Notes under the pieces: generated by a model
Database searches by the model: none
Seen by the model: the letters and a program-made list of their open reading frames with translations, nothing else
Told to the model about the DNA's origin: nothing
Source of the DNA: Fen-549 sp964636655
GTDB lineage: Bacteria; Actinomycetota; Thermoleophilia; Gaiellales; Gaiellaceae
Assembly: GCA_964636655.1 (NCBI GenBank)
Contig: CAZWTK010000013.1
Coordinates: forward strand, 1 to 58,386
DNA: 58,386 bases
Direction of reading: 5' to 3'
Part shown: positions 15,529 through 24,291 of the stretch, piece by piece
Position numbering within the stretch: the stretch's first letter is position 1
Layout: each line of letters opens with the position of its first letter
Position numbers and translations under genes: made by a program

Positions 15529-15732
15529 AGGCTGTCGGCGGAGCTCGCCTACGACACGGTGTCGGCGAAGCGGGCCAGCCGGCTTCGACGTCAAGACACA
15601 GACGCATAGATTGCGACTACTCGCGATCTTTCCCTATCCCTCAACTCCTGCCCAAAAACCCCCAAATCTCCTAAGTCGCCGCCCTCTCCGCCTCGCTCAA
15701 CCCCTCCCCGCCCGCACGGCGCGGCGTCCACC

Positions 15733-16629
15733 TTGTCGTTAATAAAAACCTCACCACCGCCCCAACCCACGTCCCAACCCCCTGCTAACCTCCTCGCCGC
15801 ACCCCCGGCCCCAACCCCGAGACGGAGGCAGCCCATCCAGCCGAACCGCAACCGCCGCCGAACCCTGGTCCTACTCGCAGCCACGGCCGCGGCCACCGCC
15901 GCGACCTTCGCCGCCTTCCCGACCCTCGCCGGCGCTGTCGGCAGCTCGCCCGGCTCCTATCCAAAGGACGGCAACAGGCTCAAGTGCATCTCCCAGGGCT
16001 ACAAGTGCGCGCGCGCCGGCTACCGCTATCAAACAGTGCGCAGATCGGGCTGGCCCTGGGCCAGGTACGGCGGCGCCCAGGCCAGCTACAACTCGGCCGG
16101 GCCGCACAACTGCACGCTCTATGCCGCCTTTCGGCTGAAGAAGAACGGACTGAAGTTCCCGGGCTGGTACGACAACGCCGGAAGCTGGTACCGGCACGTC
16201 TCGCGCCGGAAGGTGAACATGCGCCCGGCGATCGGCGCGATCGCGGAGTGGAGCACGCACGTCGCCTATGTCGAATCAGTCAGCGCCTCGGGCATCACGA
16301 TCAGCGACGACAGCTACGGCTACAACCACACGACCAGGCAGATGATCGCCTGGAAAAGCGCCCACTGGCCCAACCACTTCCTTCACCTCGCCGACAAGGG
16401 GCCGCGCTGGCCGGCGCGCGACCTCAGGGGCTCCATCGTCACCTCGAAGGTCGCCGGCGGACTCGTTATCAGCTGGCTGGTCGACTCGCACGGGCGCCGG
16501 CAGTTGATTCCCGGCCGCTCGACCTACCGTTGCCTGAGAAGGCACGGAGCGAAGAACTACGGGCGGTTGCACGGCAGCATCCTGCATCTGCTGCCCGTGG
16601 CGGCGAACCGCTTCGCCTCGTGCCGCTAG
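15733..16629 (+). CDS. Secreted CHAP-domain protein (possible cell-wall amidase/endopeptidase)
   Basis: The product has a Pro-rich start, a twin-Arg-rich stretch (RNRRR), a hydrophobic export signal ending near LAGAVGS (about residue 68) and a CHAP-type NlpC/P60 fold. The catalytic Cys is in GPHNCTLYAAFRL, the His in STHVAYVESVSASGITISDD, followed by SYGYNHTT. A C-terminal domain of about 90 residues with paired Cys follows. CHAP enzymes cut peptidoglycan peptides. The only standard start before the signal is TTG at 15733, with no clear ribosome site, so the true start is uncertain. It is flanked by unrelated genes. Confidence 0.8.
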   Translation: MSLIKTSPPPQPTSQPPANLLAAPPAPTPRRRQPIQPNRNRRRTLVLLAATAAATAATFAAFPTLAGAVGSSPGSYPKDGNRLKCISQGYKCARAGYRYQTVRRSGWPWARYGGAQASYNSAGPHNCTLYAAFRLKKNGLKFPGWYDNAGSWYRHVSRRKVNMRPAIGAIAEWSTHVAYVESVSASGITISDDSYGYNHTTRQMIAWKSAHWPNHFLHLADKGPRWPARDLRGSIVTSKVAGGLVISWLVDSHGRRQLIPGRSTYRCLRRHGAKNYGRLHGSILHLLPVAANRFASCR

Positions 16630-16652
16630 AGGATCCGGCCGAGCCTGAGCGG

Positions 16653-17090
16653 TTAGGAGCCCAAGCTCCCCCGAATCTCCTCAATCGCAGTCCGCTCCCC
16701 GTCGCTGACCATCTGCGCGCCCTCTCGGTGCGCGTTTGCGACCTTCGCCGCCAGCGTCAGCACAAACCGCTTGTAATCCTCAACCTCCTGCGCCGTCGCC
16801 TTTTTCTCCAGTAGCTCGATCGCGTCGTGCAGGTGCTGCAGGCCGGCCTCTTTCAGCTCCTCGAAGGAGTGGTAGCGCGTGCGGTCGCGCTCGGGCTTGG
16901 CTGCGACGATCTCGTCCAGCAGCTCGCTCGCGCCGTGCTCCTGGCGCGCCTCGACGTAGGCCTTTCCTACCGCCATCGTCTCGCGGAGCATTCCGCCGCG
17001 CTGCGCGCCGACCACGATCAGGCCCGCACTCGGCGGCGCCTCGAGAATCAGCTTCCACTCCTCGTCTGTGAAGTCGGCCCTGGTCGTCAT
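16653..17090 (-). CDS. Conserved actinobacterial protein of unknown function
   Basis: This 145-residue protein begins MTTRADFTDEEWKLILEAPP and continues SAGLIVVGAQRGGMLRETMA, with YVEARQEHGASELLDEIVAA and a mid-protein helix ending in LEKKATAQEVEDYKRFVLTL. It is soluble and mostly helical. I recognise the pattern as a family common in soil actinobacteria but know of no assigned function. The ATG at 17090 has a strong GGAGGGGAGAG site and replaces a longer upstream frame. It sits 90 bases before the MMPL gene's end on the same strand, so it is probably downstream of that gene in one transcript. Confidence 0.75.
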   Translation of the reverse strand: MTTRADFTDEEWKLILEAPPSAGLIVVGAQRGGMLRETMAVGKAYVEARQEHGASELLDEIVAAKPERDRTRYHSFEELKEAGLQHLHDAIELLEKKATAQEVEDYKRFVLTLAAKVANAHREGAQMVSDGERTAIEEIRGSLGS

Positions 17091-17180
17091 CGCTCTCCCC
17101 TCCATCTCTCCGCCGTCCCGATGCTCTAACCCGGGAAGGATCATCGCACTCGCCGCTCGGTCGCCGGTCACCCCGCCTAC

Positions 17181-19229
17181 TCATGCTCCCGCCTGAGGTG
17201 AGCTTCTGGGCCACCAGTTCCAGCGTCCGAGTAGCGCCATCAGCGCCGGCACAAGCAGCGCGCGCACGATCGACGCGTCGATCAAAACGGCGAGCGCGAT
17301 GCCTATCCCGATCTCCTTGACGAGGATGATCTGCGAGGTGGCGAACGAGCCGACCGCGATGCAGAACAGAAGCGCCGCCGCGGTGATGATCCGGCCCGTC
17401 CGCTCGAGCCCGACCGCGACCGCCTCGCGGTTCGGCAGCCCCGACTCCCAGGCCTCGCGGATCCGCGTCAGCAGGAAGACGCCGTAGTCGGTCGCCAGCC
17501 CGAAGGCGATCGCAAACAGCACGACCGGCTGCGTCAGCGCGATCGCCCCCTGGCTGCGGTAGCCGAGCAACCCCTGCAGCCGTCCGTCCTGGAAGACGAA
17601 GACGAGGATGCCGAAGGAGGCCGAGAGCGTCAGGAAGTTCATCACCAGCGCCTTGAGCGGCAGGACGAGCGAGCGCGTCGCCGCGTAGAGCAAGACGAAG
17701 GTAACTGCGCAGAGCAGCCCGATCGCCAGCGGCAGCTCCGCGCCGATCGAGTGCCTCTGGTCGAGGTACCGCGCGGCCGAGCCGCCGACCGGCGGTCTCG
17801 GCGGTAGCGCGCGCATCTCGCGCACGAGCCGCTGCGAGCTTGCGTCGAGGAACGTCTTTCCCGACGAGGCCTGAAGCTCGAAGGTGCCGGGGCCGAGCCG
17901 CCGCACCGGTTGGACGAGCGCCGCGTCGGGAAGCGCACGTACGCGTGCCGCGTATGCCTCCGCCTGCGCCGCGCTCGTGTGTTCGAGCAGCGCGTAGGCG
18001 GGCGAGGCCGCCGTTATCGAAAAATCGCTGCGAATCGCTTGATCGACGACGCGCGAGCTGACCCCGGCCGGCAAGACGGAGGCGTCGATGCCCGTGAACC
18101 TGATTCCGAGAAACGGCAGCCCGAGCAGGATGAGCAGCGCCGTCGCGGCGGCGGCGACCGGAATCGGCCGGAGCATCAGCACATGTGCGAGCCGGTACCA
18201 GGCACCGTGCTCGCCGCGCGCGGCGCGCTCGGCGGCTCGCCGCCAGCGGCGCGGCGCGAGCGCGTTGACGCGTTCACCGAGCACTGCAAAGAGCGCCGGC
18301 AGCACCGTCAGCGCGACCAGCCCGGCGAGCAAGGCCACAAGCGCGCCCGCAATGCCCATCGAGCGCAGGTAGCCGAGCGGGAAGATCGCCAGCGTGGAGA
18401 TTGCGGCCGCGACCGTTACGGCGCTGAAGGCCACCGTCCGCCCGGCGGTCGCGACGGTCGTGCGCAGCGCCACGGCGCCCGGGCCGCTCCGTTCCAGCTC
18501 CTCGCGGTAGCGCGAGACGAGCAGCAGGCTGTAGTCGATGCCAAGCCCGAGCCCCGAGCCGGTGACGATGTTCAGCGCGTAGGTCGAGATCGGCGTCAGA
18601 GCATCCAGGCCGCGTAGGAGCAGCAGCGCTCCAAGGATCGTCAGGCTGCCGCAGAGAAGCGGCAGCAGTGCCGCGACGAAGCTGCGGAAGACCCACAGCG
18701 CGAGCAGAAACAGAATCGGAAAGGCGATCGCCTCGGCGCGCGTGAGGTCGTGCTGGATCTGGTTGTTGACCTGCACCGTGGCGAGTGCCGTTCCTCCCAT
18801 CTCCACCCCGCTCATCGACGCCAGGCGGGTGTCGACGCGCTCGGCCGCCTCCCGCCAGAGGCGCTGCGAGACGTTGGCGCGAGCGTAGGCGGCGAGCAGC
18901 ACCTCTCGGCCGTCGCGGGAGCGGAGCGGCGCCGCAACTAGCGGGAAGATCGGCTCGGCTCTGATCGCCGCCGACACCCGCGCGAGCCGCTGCGGCGTTG
19001 GCGCGCGCACCAGCACGAGCACCTGCGGCGCAGCCGAAAGGCCCGAGGCGCGCTCGATTCCCTGCTCGGCCAGCAGGCTCTGGCTACCGCGGGCGACGAA
19101 GTCGTTCGAGCCGCGGCCGAGCAGGTGCGGGGTCTGTAAGCCGAACAGGGCGGTGAAAACCGCAAAGACAAGAGTCGCCAAGAGCACCCGTCTCGGCGCG
19201 CGAACGGCGAGGTCGGCCAGTGGACCCAT
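17181..19229 (-). CDS. MMPL/RND-superfamily membrane transporter, second copy
   Basis: The 682-residue product repeats the MMPL layout with about 12 helices and two extracytoplasmic loops. The motifs SGLGLGIDYSLLLVSRYREE in the first half and FGLATDYGVFLLTRIRE in the second contain the Asp-Tyr relay residues. It is somewhat shorter than the first MMPL protein in the window and lacks an adjacent TetR gene. The ATG at 19229 (MGPLADLAVRAPRRVLLATL) is preferred over a longer frame. TATAAA lies about 20 bases upstream of it. The substrate is unknown; lipids or hydrophobic compounds are typical. Confidence 0.9.
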   Translation of the reverse strand: MGPLADLAVRAPRRVLLATLVFAVFTALFGLQTPHLLGRGSNDFVARGSQSLLAEQGIERASGLSAAPQVLVLVRAPTPQRLARVSAAIRAEPIFPLVAAPLRSRDGREVLLAAYARANVSQRLWREAAERVDTRLASMSGVEMGGTALATVQVNNQIQHDLTRAEAIAFPILFLLALWVFRSFVAALLPLLCGSLTILGALLLLRGLDALTPISTYALNIVTGSGLGLGIDYSLLLVSRYREELERSGPGAVALRTTVATAGRTVAFSAVTVAAAISTLAIFPLGYLRSMGIAGALVALLAGLVALTVLPALFAVLGERVNALAPRRWRRAAERAARGEHGAWYRLAHVLMLRPIPVAAAATALLILLGLPFLGIRFTGIDASVLPAGVSSRVVDQAIRSDFSITAASPAYALLEHTSAAQAEAYAARVRALPDAALVQPVRRLGPGTFELQASSGKTFLDASSQRLVREMRALPPRPPVGGSAARYLDQRHSIGAELPLAIGLLCAVTFVLLYAATRSLVLPLKALVMNFLTLSASFGILVFVFQDGRLQGLLGYRSQGAIALTQPVVLFAIAFGLATDYGVFLLTRIREAWESGLPNREAVAVGLERTGRIITAAALLFCIAVGSFATSQIILVKEIGIGIALAVLIDASIVRALLVPALMALLGRWNWWPRSSPQAGA

Positions 19230-19345
19230 GCTGTGAGCCAATTTATAACGCGGGCGCGAGGCGGTCCTACGCGGCGAGCGAACCAGTTGACGGCCTACCG
19301 CTCGGCTAACCTTCACGCAGAGTCATCTACCGGCCGGAGGTAAAG

Positions 19346-19438
19346 GTGAAGGGTTCCGAGAAGCCGAAGAGGGGTCAGAAGAAGGCGCCACAAAAGACGC
19401 TCAAGGAGAAGCGCGCCGAGAAGCGCGCGGCCAAGTAG
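19346..19438 (+). CDS. 30-residue Lys-rich microprotein
   Basis: A short frame starts at GTG 19346 and ends at TAG 19438. It reads KGSEKPKRGQKKAPQKTLKE followed by KRAEKRAAK, so about 40% of residues are Lys or Arg. A strong GGAGG lies five bases before the start codon, which is the main reason to believe it. Small Lys-rich peptides of this kind occur in other actinobacteria, and a role in binding nucleic acid or the ribosome is plausible but not shown. It is divergent from the MMPL gene at 19229. Confidence 0.6.
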   Translation: MKGSEKPKRGQKKAPQKTLKEKRAEKRAAK

Positions 19439-19710
19439 TTCGGCTTCGGCCGCCGCCGCGGCTACAGCGCAGGAATACGGCAAGCTCGCGTTTTGCGAGC
19501 TCGTCTTGAACGAGTCGCTTGGAGCGCGGAACGCCCATTCGAGATCTGGCGCCGTCGAATCCCGGTTACAGTGCGCTTAGCGCCTCGTCTCGGGCGTCCG
19601 GGGCGAGGCGCTTCTGCGGCGCCTTCCCGCGCCGTGGCTCGCGCCTCGGTCGAACGCTGACCAATCTGCTCCACAAACCGCCTGCATAGCGCTACGCTCC
19701 TCGCCAGATC

Positions 19711-21522
19711 ATGCGGAAAGCGGCAAAAGCAACAAAGACCCTCGACGGCCACCAGCTGTTCGAAGCGCTGCTGTCCGGGCTGCACCGGGTACAGCGCAAG
19801 CAGGACTACCTGAACAAGATCAACGTCTACCCGGTGCCAGACGGCGACACCGGCACCAACATCGCCGCCACGCTTTCCTATGCGCTCGAGTCAGCGGAGG
19901 TGACCGATTCGGCGGGCGAGACGATGTCCTCGATCGCCGACGCCGCCCTGGTCGGAGCTCGCGGCAACTCCGGCATCATCTTCGCCCAGTTTCTGAGCGG
20001 GCTCTCAGAGGCCCTGCACGACGCGCAGAGCGTGGCCAAGGAGCGCCTGGTACATGCGGCCGAGAACGCCCGCCTGCGCGCCTACGAGGCCGTCACGCGG
20101 CCCAAAGAGGGAACGATGCTCACGGTCATGCACGCCTGGGCCGAGGCACTGCGGCACGAGTCCGATTCCGCCCAGTCGATCGCCGAGTTGCTACGCAGGG
20201 CCGGGCCGGCGCTGTCCGATGCGCTGGAAAAGACGCGCGACATGCTGCCCCAGCTCAAGGCGGCCGGGGTGGTGGACGCCGGCGCGAGCGGCTTCGTGGA
20301 GTTCATCGCCGGCGCCGAGCGCTTCGTCGGCGGCAAGGTCAAGGCGCCGTTTCTGGCGCGCAGGCTTGGCTCGCACAAGCTCTCGATAGGCGACAAGATC
20401 GAGCTGCACGGAAGCGGCGAGGTTCGCTTCCGCTACTGCACCGAGGCGCTGATCGCGGGCGAAGCGATCGACCGCGAGGAGCTTCGGCACGTCCTCACTC
20501 CGTTCGGCGACAGCCTGATCGTCGCCGGCACGGACGGGCAGGCGCGCATCCACATCCACACCGACCAGCCGGCCCAGGTGTTCGCCTCGCTCGGCTCGGC
20601 CGGGCGCGTCGTGCAGCAGAAGGTCGACGACATGCTGCTCCAGTACGAGGTCGCCCACCGGCGCAAGTACCCGATCGCCATCGTCACCGACTCGGTCTGC
20701 GACCTGCCGCGCGAGCTGATCGACCGCTACCAGATCCAGGTCGTGCCGCTGCACCTCATCTTCGGCGAGCGGGAGTACCTGGACAAGCTGACGATCGACT
20801 CCGAGCAGTTCTTCGAGCTGGCCGATCACTCTTCGGGAGCGGAGTTTCCGACCTCGTCGCAGCCCTCGACCGGCCTGTTCGACCGCACCTTCTCCTACCT
20901 CTCGACCTACTACGACTCGATCATCGCCATCCACGTCTCGGGCGCCTTGAGCGGGACGGTCAACTCCGGCACCCGCGCGGCGGAGATGCTTGGCGGTAAG
21001 AAGAAGATCTCGGTGCTCGACTCGCGCCAGGTCTCCGCCTCGCTCGGCCTGGTCGTCCTGCGCGCGGCCGAGGCGGTCGCCGCGGGTAAGAGCCACGACG
21101 AGGTCGTGAGCGAGGTCGAAAGCTCGGTCGGCAAGGCCCAGATCCTGGTCAGCGTGCACACGCTCGAGTACTTCATCAGGGGAGGGCGGGTCAAGCCCGT
21201 CGCGGGCGCAATCGGCAAGGCGCTCCACTTCAAGCCGATCATCACGCTCGACGCCGAGGGCAAGGCGCTCACCATCGGTAAGCCCATCAGCGTGCGCCAG
21301 AACGTCGCCAGGATCGTGAAGATGGTCGAGCGCCGGCACGCCGAGAGCCCGCTTCGCTCCTACGCGCTCGTGCACGGCCGAAACGCTGAGGGCGCGCGCG
21401 AGCTCGCCGACAAGCTCGAGCAGGTGCTCGGCTTTCCGCCGCTTTTCGTCGAGGAGATCTCGCCCGTGCTCGCCCTGCACGCCGGCCGCGGCACGGTCGC
21501 CGTGGTCACGATGCAGGAGTAG
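19711..21522 (+). CDS. DhaL (DAK2) - DegV fusion protein, fatty-acid kinase-like
   Basis: The 603-residue protein joins two families that are usually separate. Residues about 10-200 are a DhaL domain with INVYPVPDGDTGTNIAATLS (nucleotide/Mg loop) and ARGNSGIIFAQFLSGLSEAL. A FakA-like middle region with SGEVRFRYCTEALIAGE follows. From about residue 325 comes a DegV fatty-acid-binding domain: IAIVTDSVCDLPRELIDRYQ, PTSSQPSTGLFDRTFS and HVSGALSGTVNSG. FakA and FakB together phosphorylate fatty acids, so the fusion would put both partners on one chain. The ATG at 19711 is the only good start. No partner gene is adjacent. Confidence 0.9.
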   Translation: MRKAAKATKTLDGHQLFEALLSGLHRVQRKQDYLNKINVYPVPDGDTGTNIAATLSYALESAEVTDSAGETMSSIADAALVGARGNSGIIFAQFLSGLSEALHDAQSVAKERLVHAAENARLRAYEAVTRPKEGTMLTVMHAWAEALRHESDSAQSIAELLRRAGPALSDALEKTRDMLPQLKAAGVVDAGASGFVEFIAGAERFVGGKVKAPFLARRLGSHKLSIGDKIELHGSGEVRFRYCTEALIAGEAIDREELRHVLTPFGDSLIVAGTDGQARIHIHTDQPAQVFASLGSAGRVVQQKVDDMLLQYEVAHRRKYPIAIVTDSVCDLPRELIDRYQIQVVPLHLIFGEREYLDKLTIDSEQFFELADHSSGAEFPTSSQPSTGLFDRTFSYLSTYYDSIIAIHVSGALSGTVNSGTRAAEMLGGKKKISVLDSRQVSASLGLVVLRAAEAVAAGKSHDEVVSEVESSVGKAQILVSVHTLEYFIRGGRVKPVAGAIGKALHFKPIITLDAEGKALTIGKPISVRQNVARIVKMVERRHAESPLRSYALVHGRNAEGARELADKLEQVLGFPPLFVEEISPVLALHAGRGTVAVVTMQE

Positions 21523-21525
21523 CGA

Positions 21526-22299
21526 CTAGGACTTGCTCCGACGCGGCAACGGCACGAGGATGCTCGTACGCCGCTTGTACTCGCGGTAGTCGGGATCGGC
21601 GCCGTACTTCTTCTCGGCGCCCTTCTCCAGTAGCGGGATCCCGCTCACGAAGAGCAAAAGCAGGGTGAGGAACGCCGGCCCGATCGCGACTGCGAAGGCC
21701 GCCCCGTGCAGGAAGGGCACAGCGTAGACATAGAGCCCCCACCAGACGAGCAGCTCGCCGAAGTAGTTGGGGTGGCGCGAGTAGCGCCAAAGACCGCTCG
21801 AGATGAAACGCCCGCGGTTCTTCTCCCTTCCCTTGAAGGCCGACTTCTGGGCGTCGCTGACCGTCTCGATCACCAGCCCCACCAGCCAGATCGCCATCCC
21901 CGCGATCGCCCAGGCCCCGAAACCGGGCGCACCGTCTCGGCCGAGTAGGTAGGAAACCGGAAGCATGATCACGGCGACCGAAATCGCCTGCAAAAGCCAG
22001 AAACGGGCAAAGCGAAGCGGCCTCTCTCGCATTTCGTCGAAGCGGTGGTCGACCTTGATTCGCAGGATGCGCCCGAACAGATAGCCGCCCAGCCTGAAGG
22101 CCCAGAGCAGCACCATCAGCGCGGCGACCAGCTGAACCGGCTTGTGCGCGCCCGCGTCGGGAAGCGCGAGGGCCAGCACGGCGAACGAGAGGCTGTAGGA
22201 GAGGTCAGTGACCAGGTCTGTCCTTCGGATCGCCGCGACGGCGAAGAAGGCGGCGTTCACGCCCAGACTGACGAGGAACGAGATCGCGATGGTGTTCAT
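21526..22299 (-). CDS. DUF1295 / steroid 5-alpha-reductase-like integral membrane protein
   Basis: The 257-residue protein has about seven membrane helices. It carries the ICMT/5-alpha-reductase C-terminal signature SSGLWRYSRHPNYFGELLVW and the upstream ESVSDAQ-like segment VIETVSDAQKSAFKGREKNR. This is the DUF1295 pattern. Known relatives methylate or reduce lipid substrates using S-adenosylmethionine or NADPH bound at that RHPNY region; the reaction here is not known. The ATG at 22299 overlaps the heliorhodopsin stop by four bases, so the two are translationally coupled and likely work in the same membrane. Confidence 0.88.
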   Translation of the reverse strand: MNTIAISFLVSLGVNAAFFAVAAIRRTDLVTDLSYSLSFAVLALALPDAGAHKPVQLVAALMVLLWAFRLGGYLFGRILRIKVDHRFDEMRERPLRFARFWLLQAISVAVIMLPVSYLLGRDGAPGFGAWAIAGMAIWLVGLVIETVSDAQKSAFKGREKNRGRFISSGLWRYSRHPNYFGELLVWWGLYVYAVPFLHGAAFAVAIGPAFLTLLLLFVSGIPLLEKGAEKKYGADPDYREYKRRTSILVPLPRRSKS

Positions 22300-23084
22300 G
22301 CGGTCAGCGTGGAGGCGAAGATCTGCCAGGCCAGCAGGCTCTTGGCAACCAGCGAGAGCACCAGGTAGGCGCGCTCGCCGAACAGGTAGTTGCGCCACGG
22401 CCCGACTCGCTTGTACTGCAACAGCATGTTCGCCGCGAAGCTGTTGAAGAGAATGAACAGCGAGACGAAGATGGCAAAGACGAAGCCCGGCACGTCACCG
22501 GTCTGATTCTGGGAGTAGCCGATCTGGATCGCGATCGCGATCCAGGGCACCGCGCCGGCGATGCAGCCGAACACGTACGGGAGCCAGATCACCGGCCGCT
22601 CGGCTCGGTTCGCCCGCTCCATCGTCGCCCCGAACAGGATCATCGCCGCGTTCACCCCGAAGATCGAGATCAGCGCCGCCAGGTCGCTGATGCCGGTGAG
22701 CATCGCGATCAGCACGATCATCAGCGAGGCGCTCAGCGAGTACTCCCACCAGCGCGCCGGGCTGCGCTCGAGCGCCAGGTTGCGCTCGTACCAGCGGTGG
22801 ATGCGTGGCGCCGCCACGAGCGCGTGGTCGAGCGCGGCCAGTAGCAAAAAGACGACCACCACCGCCGCGATCGGGAGATCGTAGACGGTGTTCGTGCTCG
22901 ACTTGGTTCCGGGCGGGCCCTCGAGGAAGCTGATCGTTATCGGCAGCGTGAAGGACGTCGAAAGCGCGAGGATGACGGCCGCCTGAGCGGCGTGCAGCAG
23001 AGCGAGCGAGGCGTTCCAGATGCGAAGGCGCCGGTAGGCGGCGATCTCCGCGGCACTCGCTCCTCCTGCTCGGTTTTCCGGCAC
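22296..23084 (-). CDS. Heliorhodopsin
   Basis: This 262-residue protein has seven hydrophobic helices and clear heliorhodopsin signatures. The Schiff-base lysine is Lys248 in LVLSLVAKSLLAWQIFAS (helix 7). The counterion candidate is Glu114 in RWWEYSLSASLMIVLIAMLT (helix 3). The conserved VNAAMILFGATME, CIAGAVPWIAIAI and LFGERAYLVLSLV stretches match the family, and His31 and His87 fit its buried histidines. Heliorhodopsins bind retinal with reversed membrane topology and usually act as sensors or regulators, not pumps. The start is GTG 23084 with GGGAG upstream. It is coupled to a DUF1295 gene. No retinal-synthesis gene is seen in the window. Confidence 0.95.
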   Translation of the reverse strand: MPENRAGGASAAEIAAYRRLRIWNASLALLHAAQAAVILALSTSFTLPITISFLEGPPGTKSSTNTVYDLPIAAVVVVFLLLAALDHALVAAPRIHRWYERNLALERSPARWWEYSLSASLMIVLIAMLTGISDLAALISIFGVNAAMILFGATMERANRAERPVIWLPYVFGCIAGAVPWIAIAIQIGYSQNQTGDVPGFVFAIFVSLFILFNSFAANMLLQYKRVGPWRNYLFGERAYLVLSLVAKSLLAWQIFASTLTA

Positions 23085-23631
23085 TGGTTCTCCCGTTCCC
23101 GCTTACGGAGTCTTTCACTCGCCTTCTCTCTCGGCAACTCCCCGGCCGTCGCCTCCGAAGCCACCCGGCCCCAGGCTGCAAGAAGCGTCACACCCTTGCC
23201 ACAAACGTCCCTTGACAATCAACGGTGTCTGACACCGGGGCGGTGCCCGAGCCAACCCAACGCGCTCGGAAACATCTCGGAGAGCCAGAATCTCGCGACC
23301 CGGACGCCGCGTTTAGCCCGTGCAAGAAGAGTCACAATTCCTCACACCCTTGCCACAAACGCCCCTTGACAATCAACGGTGTCTGACACCGGGGCGGTGC
23401 CCGAGCCAACCCAACGCGCTCGGAAACATCTCGGAGAGCCAGAATCTCGCGACCCGGACGCCGCGTTTAGCCCGTGCAAGAAGAGTCACAATTCCTCACA
23501 CCCTCGCTACAAACGCCCCATGACAGAAACGGTGTGTGGCGCCGGCCCGGCGCCCGGGCTCTCGTTCGCGCGCTCGAGCCGGCGCCACCGTCTCTATCCC
23601 GACTACAACTTCGTCCGCTTTACTTCCTGAG
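23085..23631. other. Intergenic region between heliorhodopsin and the next gene; repeats only
   Basis: This 547-base gap holds no credible gene. The open frames here fall on the 154-bp tandem repeat and shift frame between copies. The first ~100 bases upstream of the heliorhodopsin start probably contain its leader and promoter, but no clear -10/-35 pair was found. The rest is the repeat described at 23187-23535. Confidence 0.7.
23187..23535. repeat. 154-bp tandem repeat (2 full copies plus a degenerate third) with GGTGTC/GACACC palindromes
   Basis: Copies begin CTTGACAATCAACGG at 23211 and 23365, an offset of 154 bases, and match almost perfectly. A third, degenerate start lies at 23519 (CATGACAG). 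Each copy carries a TTGACA-like hexamer followed by the 13-base palindrome GGTGTCtGACACC (about 23224 and 23378); the third has GGTGTGTGGCGCC. The first copy lacks about 12 bases at its left end. The unit is not a multiple of three, so it is not coding. Confidence 0.85.
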
Positions 23632-24291
23632 ATGGAAGCCTCCCGACAGCTCGTGCCGGTCCCCGAGCCCGGCGAGCAACCGCCCGAGCCCCCCGAGATA
23701 CCGAAGTACCTGACGCGGCGCTCGGCAATCGTGATGGCGATCGGCTTCGGTGCGCTGCTCTTGATCGCCCTTACTCGCTTCGGCGGCAGCAGTGCCACCA
23801 TCAGCGCCAAGGGCGTCGGCCCGCTCGAGATCGGCAAGTCGACGAGGACGCAGATGCAGAACTTCGCCACCGGCCCCATCTCCTTCTGGTTCAAGCAGAA
23901 GGGCAATCCCCCCGTCCCCTTCAAGGGCGAGCTCTGGCAGTACGAATGCATCGGCCAGGGCACGATCTTCGGGATCGCCTGCCGCACGCTCTACGGCATC
24001 ACGAACGGGCACCTGGCGACGGTCGAGACGAACAACCCGCAGTTCTACACCGCCGTCGGGACTCACATCGGAACGCCGCTCCCGCAGTCGCGCACGCGCG
24101 AGCATGCCAAGTGGTCCGGCTGGAACGTCAAGTGCCCGCACCTGATCCTGCCCGCGCCGGACGGCGTCTCCTTTCTCGCCTCGGTTTCGAGAGACGCGGC
24201 CAATCGGGAGGGCTTCGTCACCGGCTTCTACCTGAGCGCGACGCCGTCCTCGTTTTCCTACTGCGCCGGTGCGGCATTCGGAAAGAAGTGA
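23632..24291 (+). CDS. Membrane-anchored extracytoplasmic protein of unknown function
   Basis: The 219-residue protein starts at ATG 23632 (MEASRQLVPVPEPGEQPPEP) with a Pro-rich cytoplasmic stretch. One membrane helix follows at about residues 35-55 (IVMAIGFGALLLIALTRF), then an extracytoplasmic domain with four Cys (Cys105, Cys116, Cys166 and a later one), which could pair as disulfides. I do not recognise the domain. It overlaps the acetyltransferase start by four bases (GTGA at 24288), so the two are co-translated. The upstream repeats may lie in its promoter region. Confidence 0.65.
   Translation: MEASRQLVPVPEPGEQPPEPPEIPKYLTRRSAIVMAIGFGALLLIALTRFGGSSATISAKGVGPLEIGKSTRTQMQNFATGPISFWFKQKGNPPVPFKGELWQYECIGQGTIFGIACRTLYGITNGHLATVETNNPQFYTAVGTHIGTPLPQSRTREHAKWSGWNVKCPHLILPAPDGVSFLASVSRDAANREGFVTGFYLSATPSSFSYCAGAAFGKK

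Noticed and set aside
23187..23535. CRISPR array
   Set aside because: The repeat unit is 154 bases with no unique spacers, only two full copies are present, and no cas genes are nearby.
22992..23630. Small repeated peptides (LDNQRCLTPGRCPSQPNALG) as genes
   Set aside because: The frame changes between repeat copies because the unit is not a multiple of three, and no ribosome sites precede the frames.
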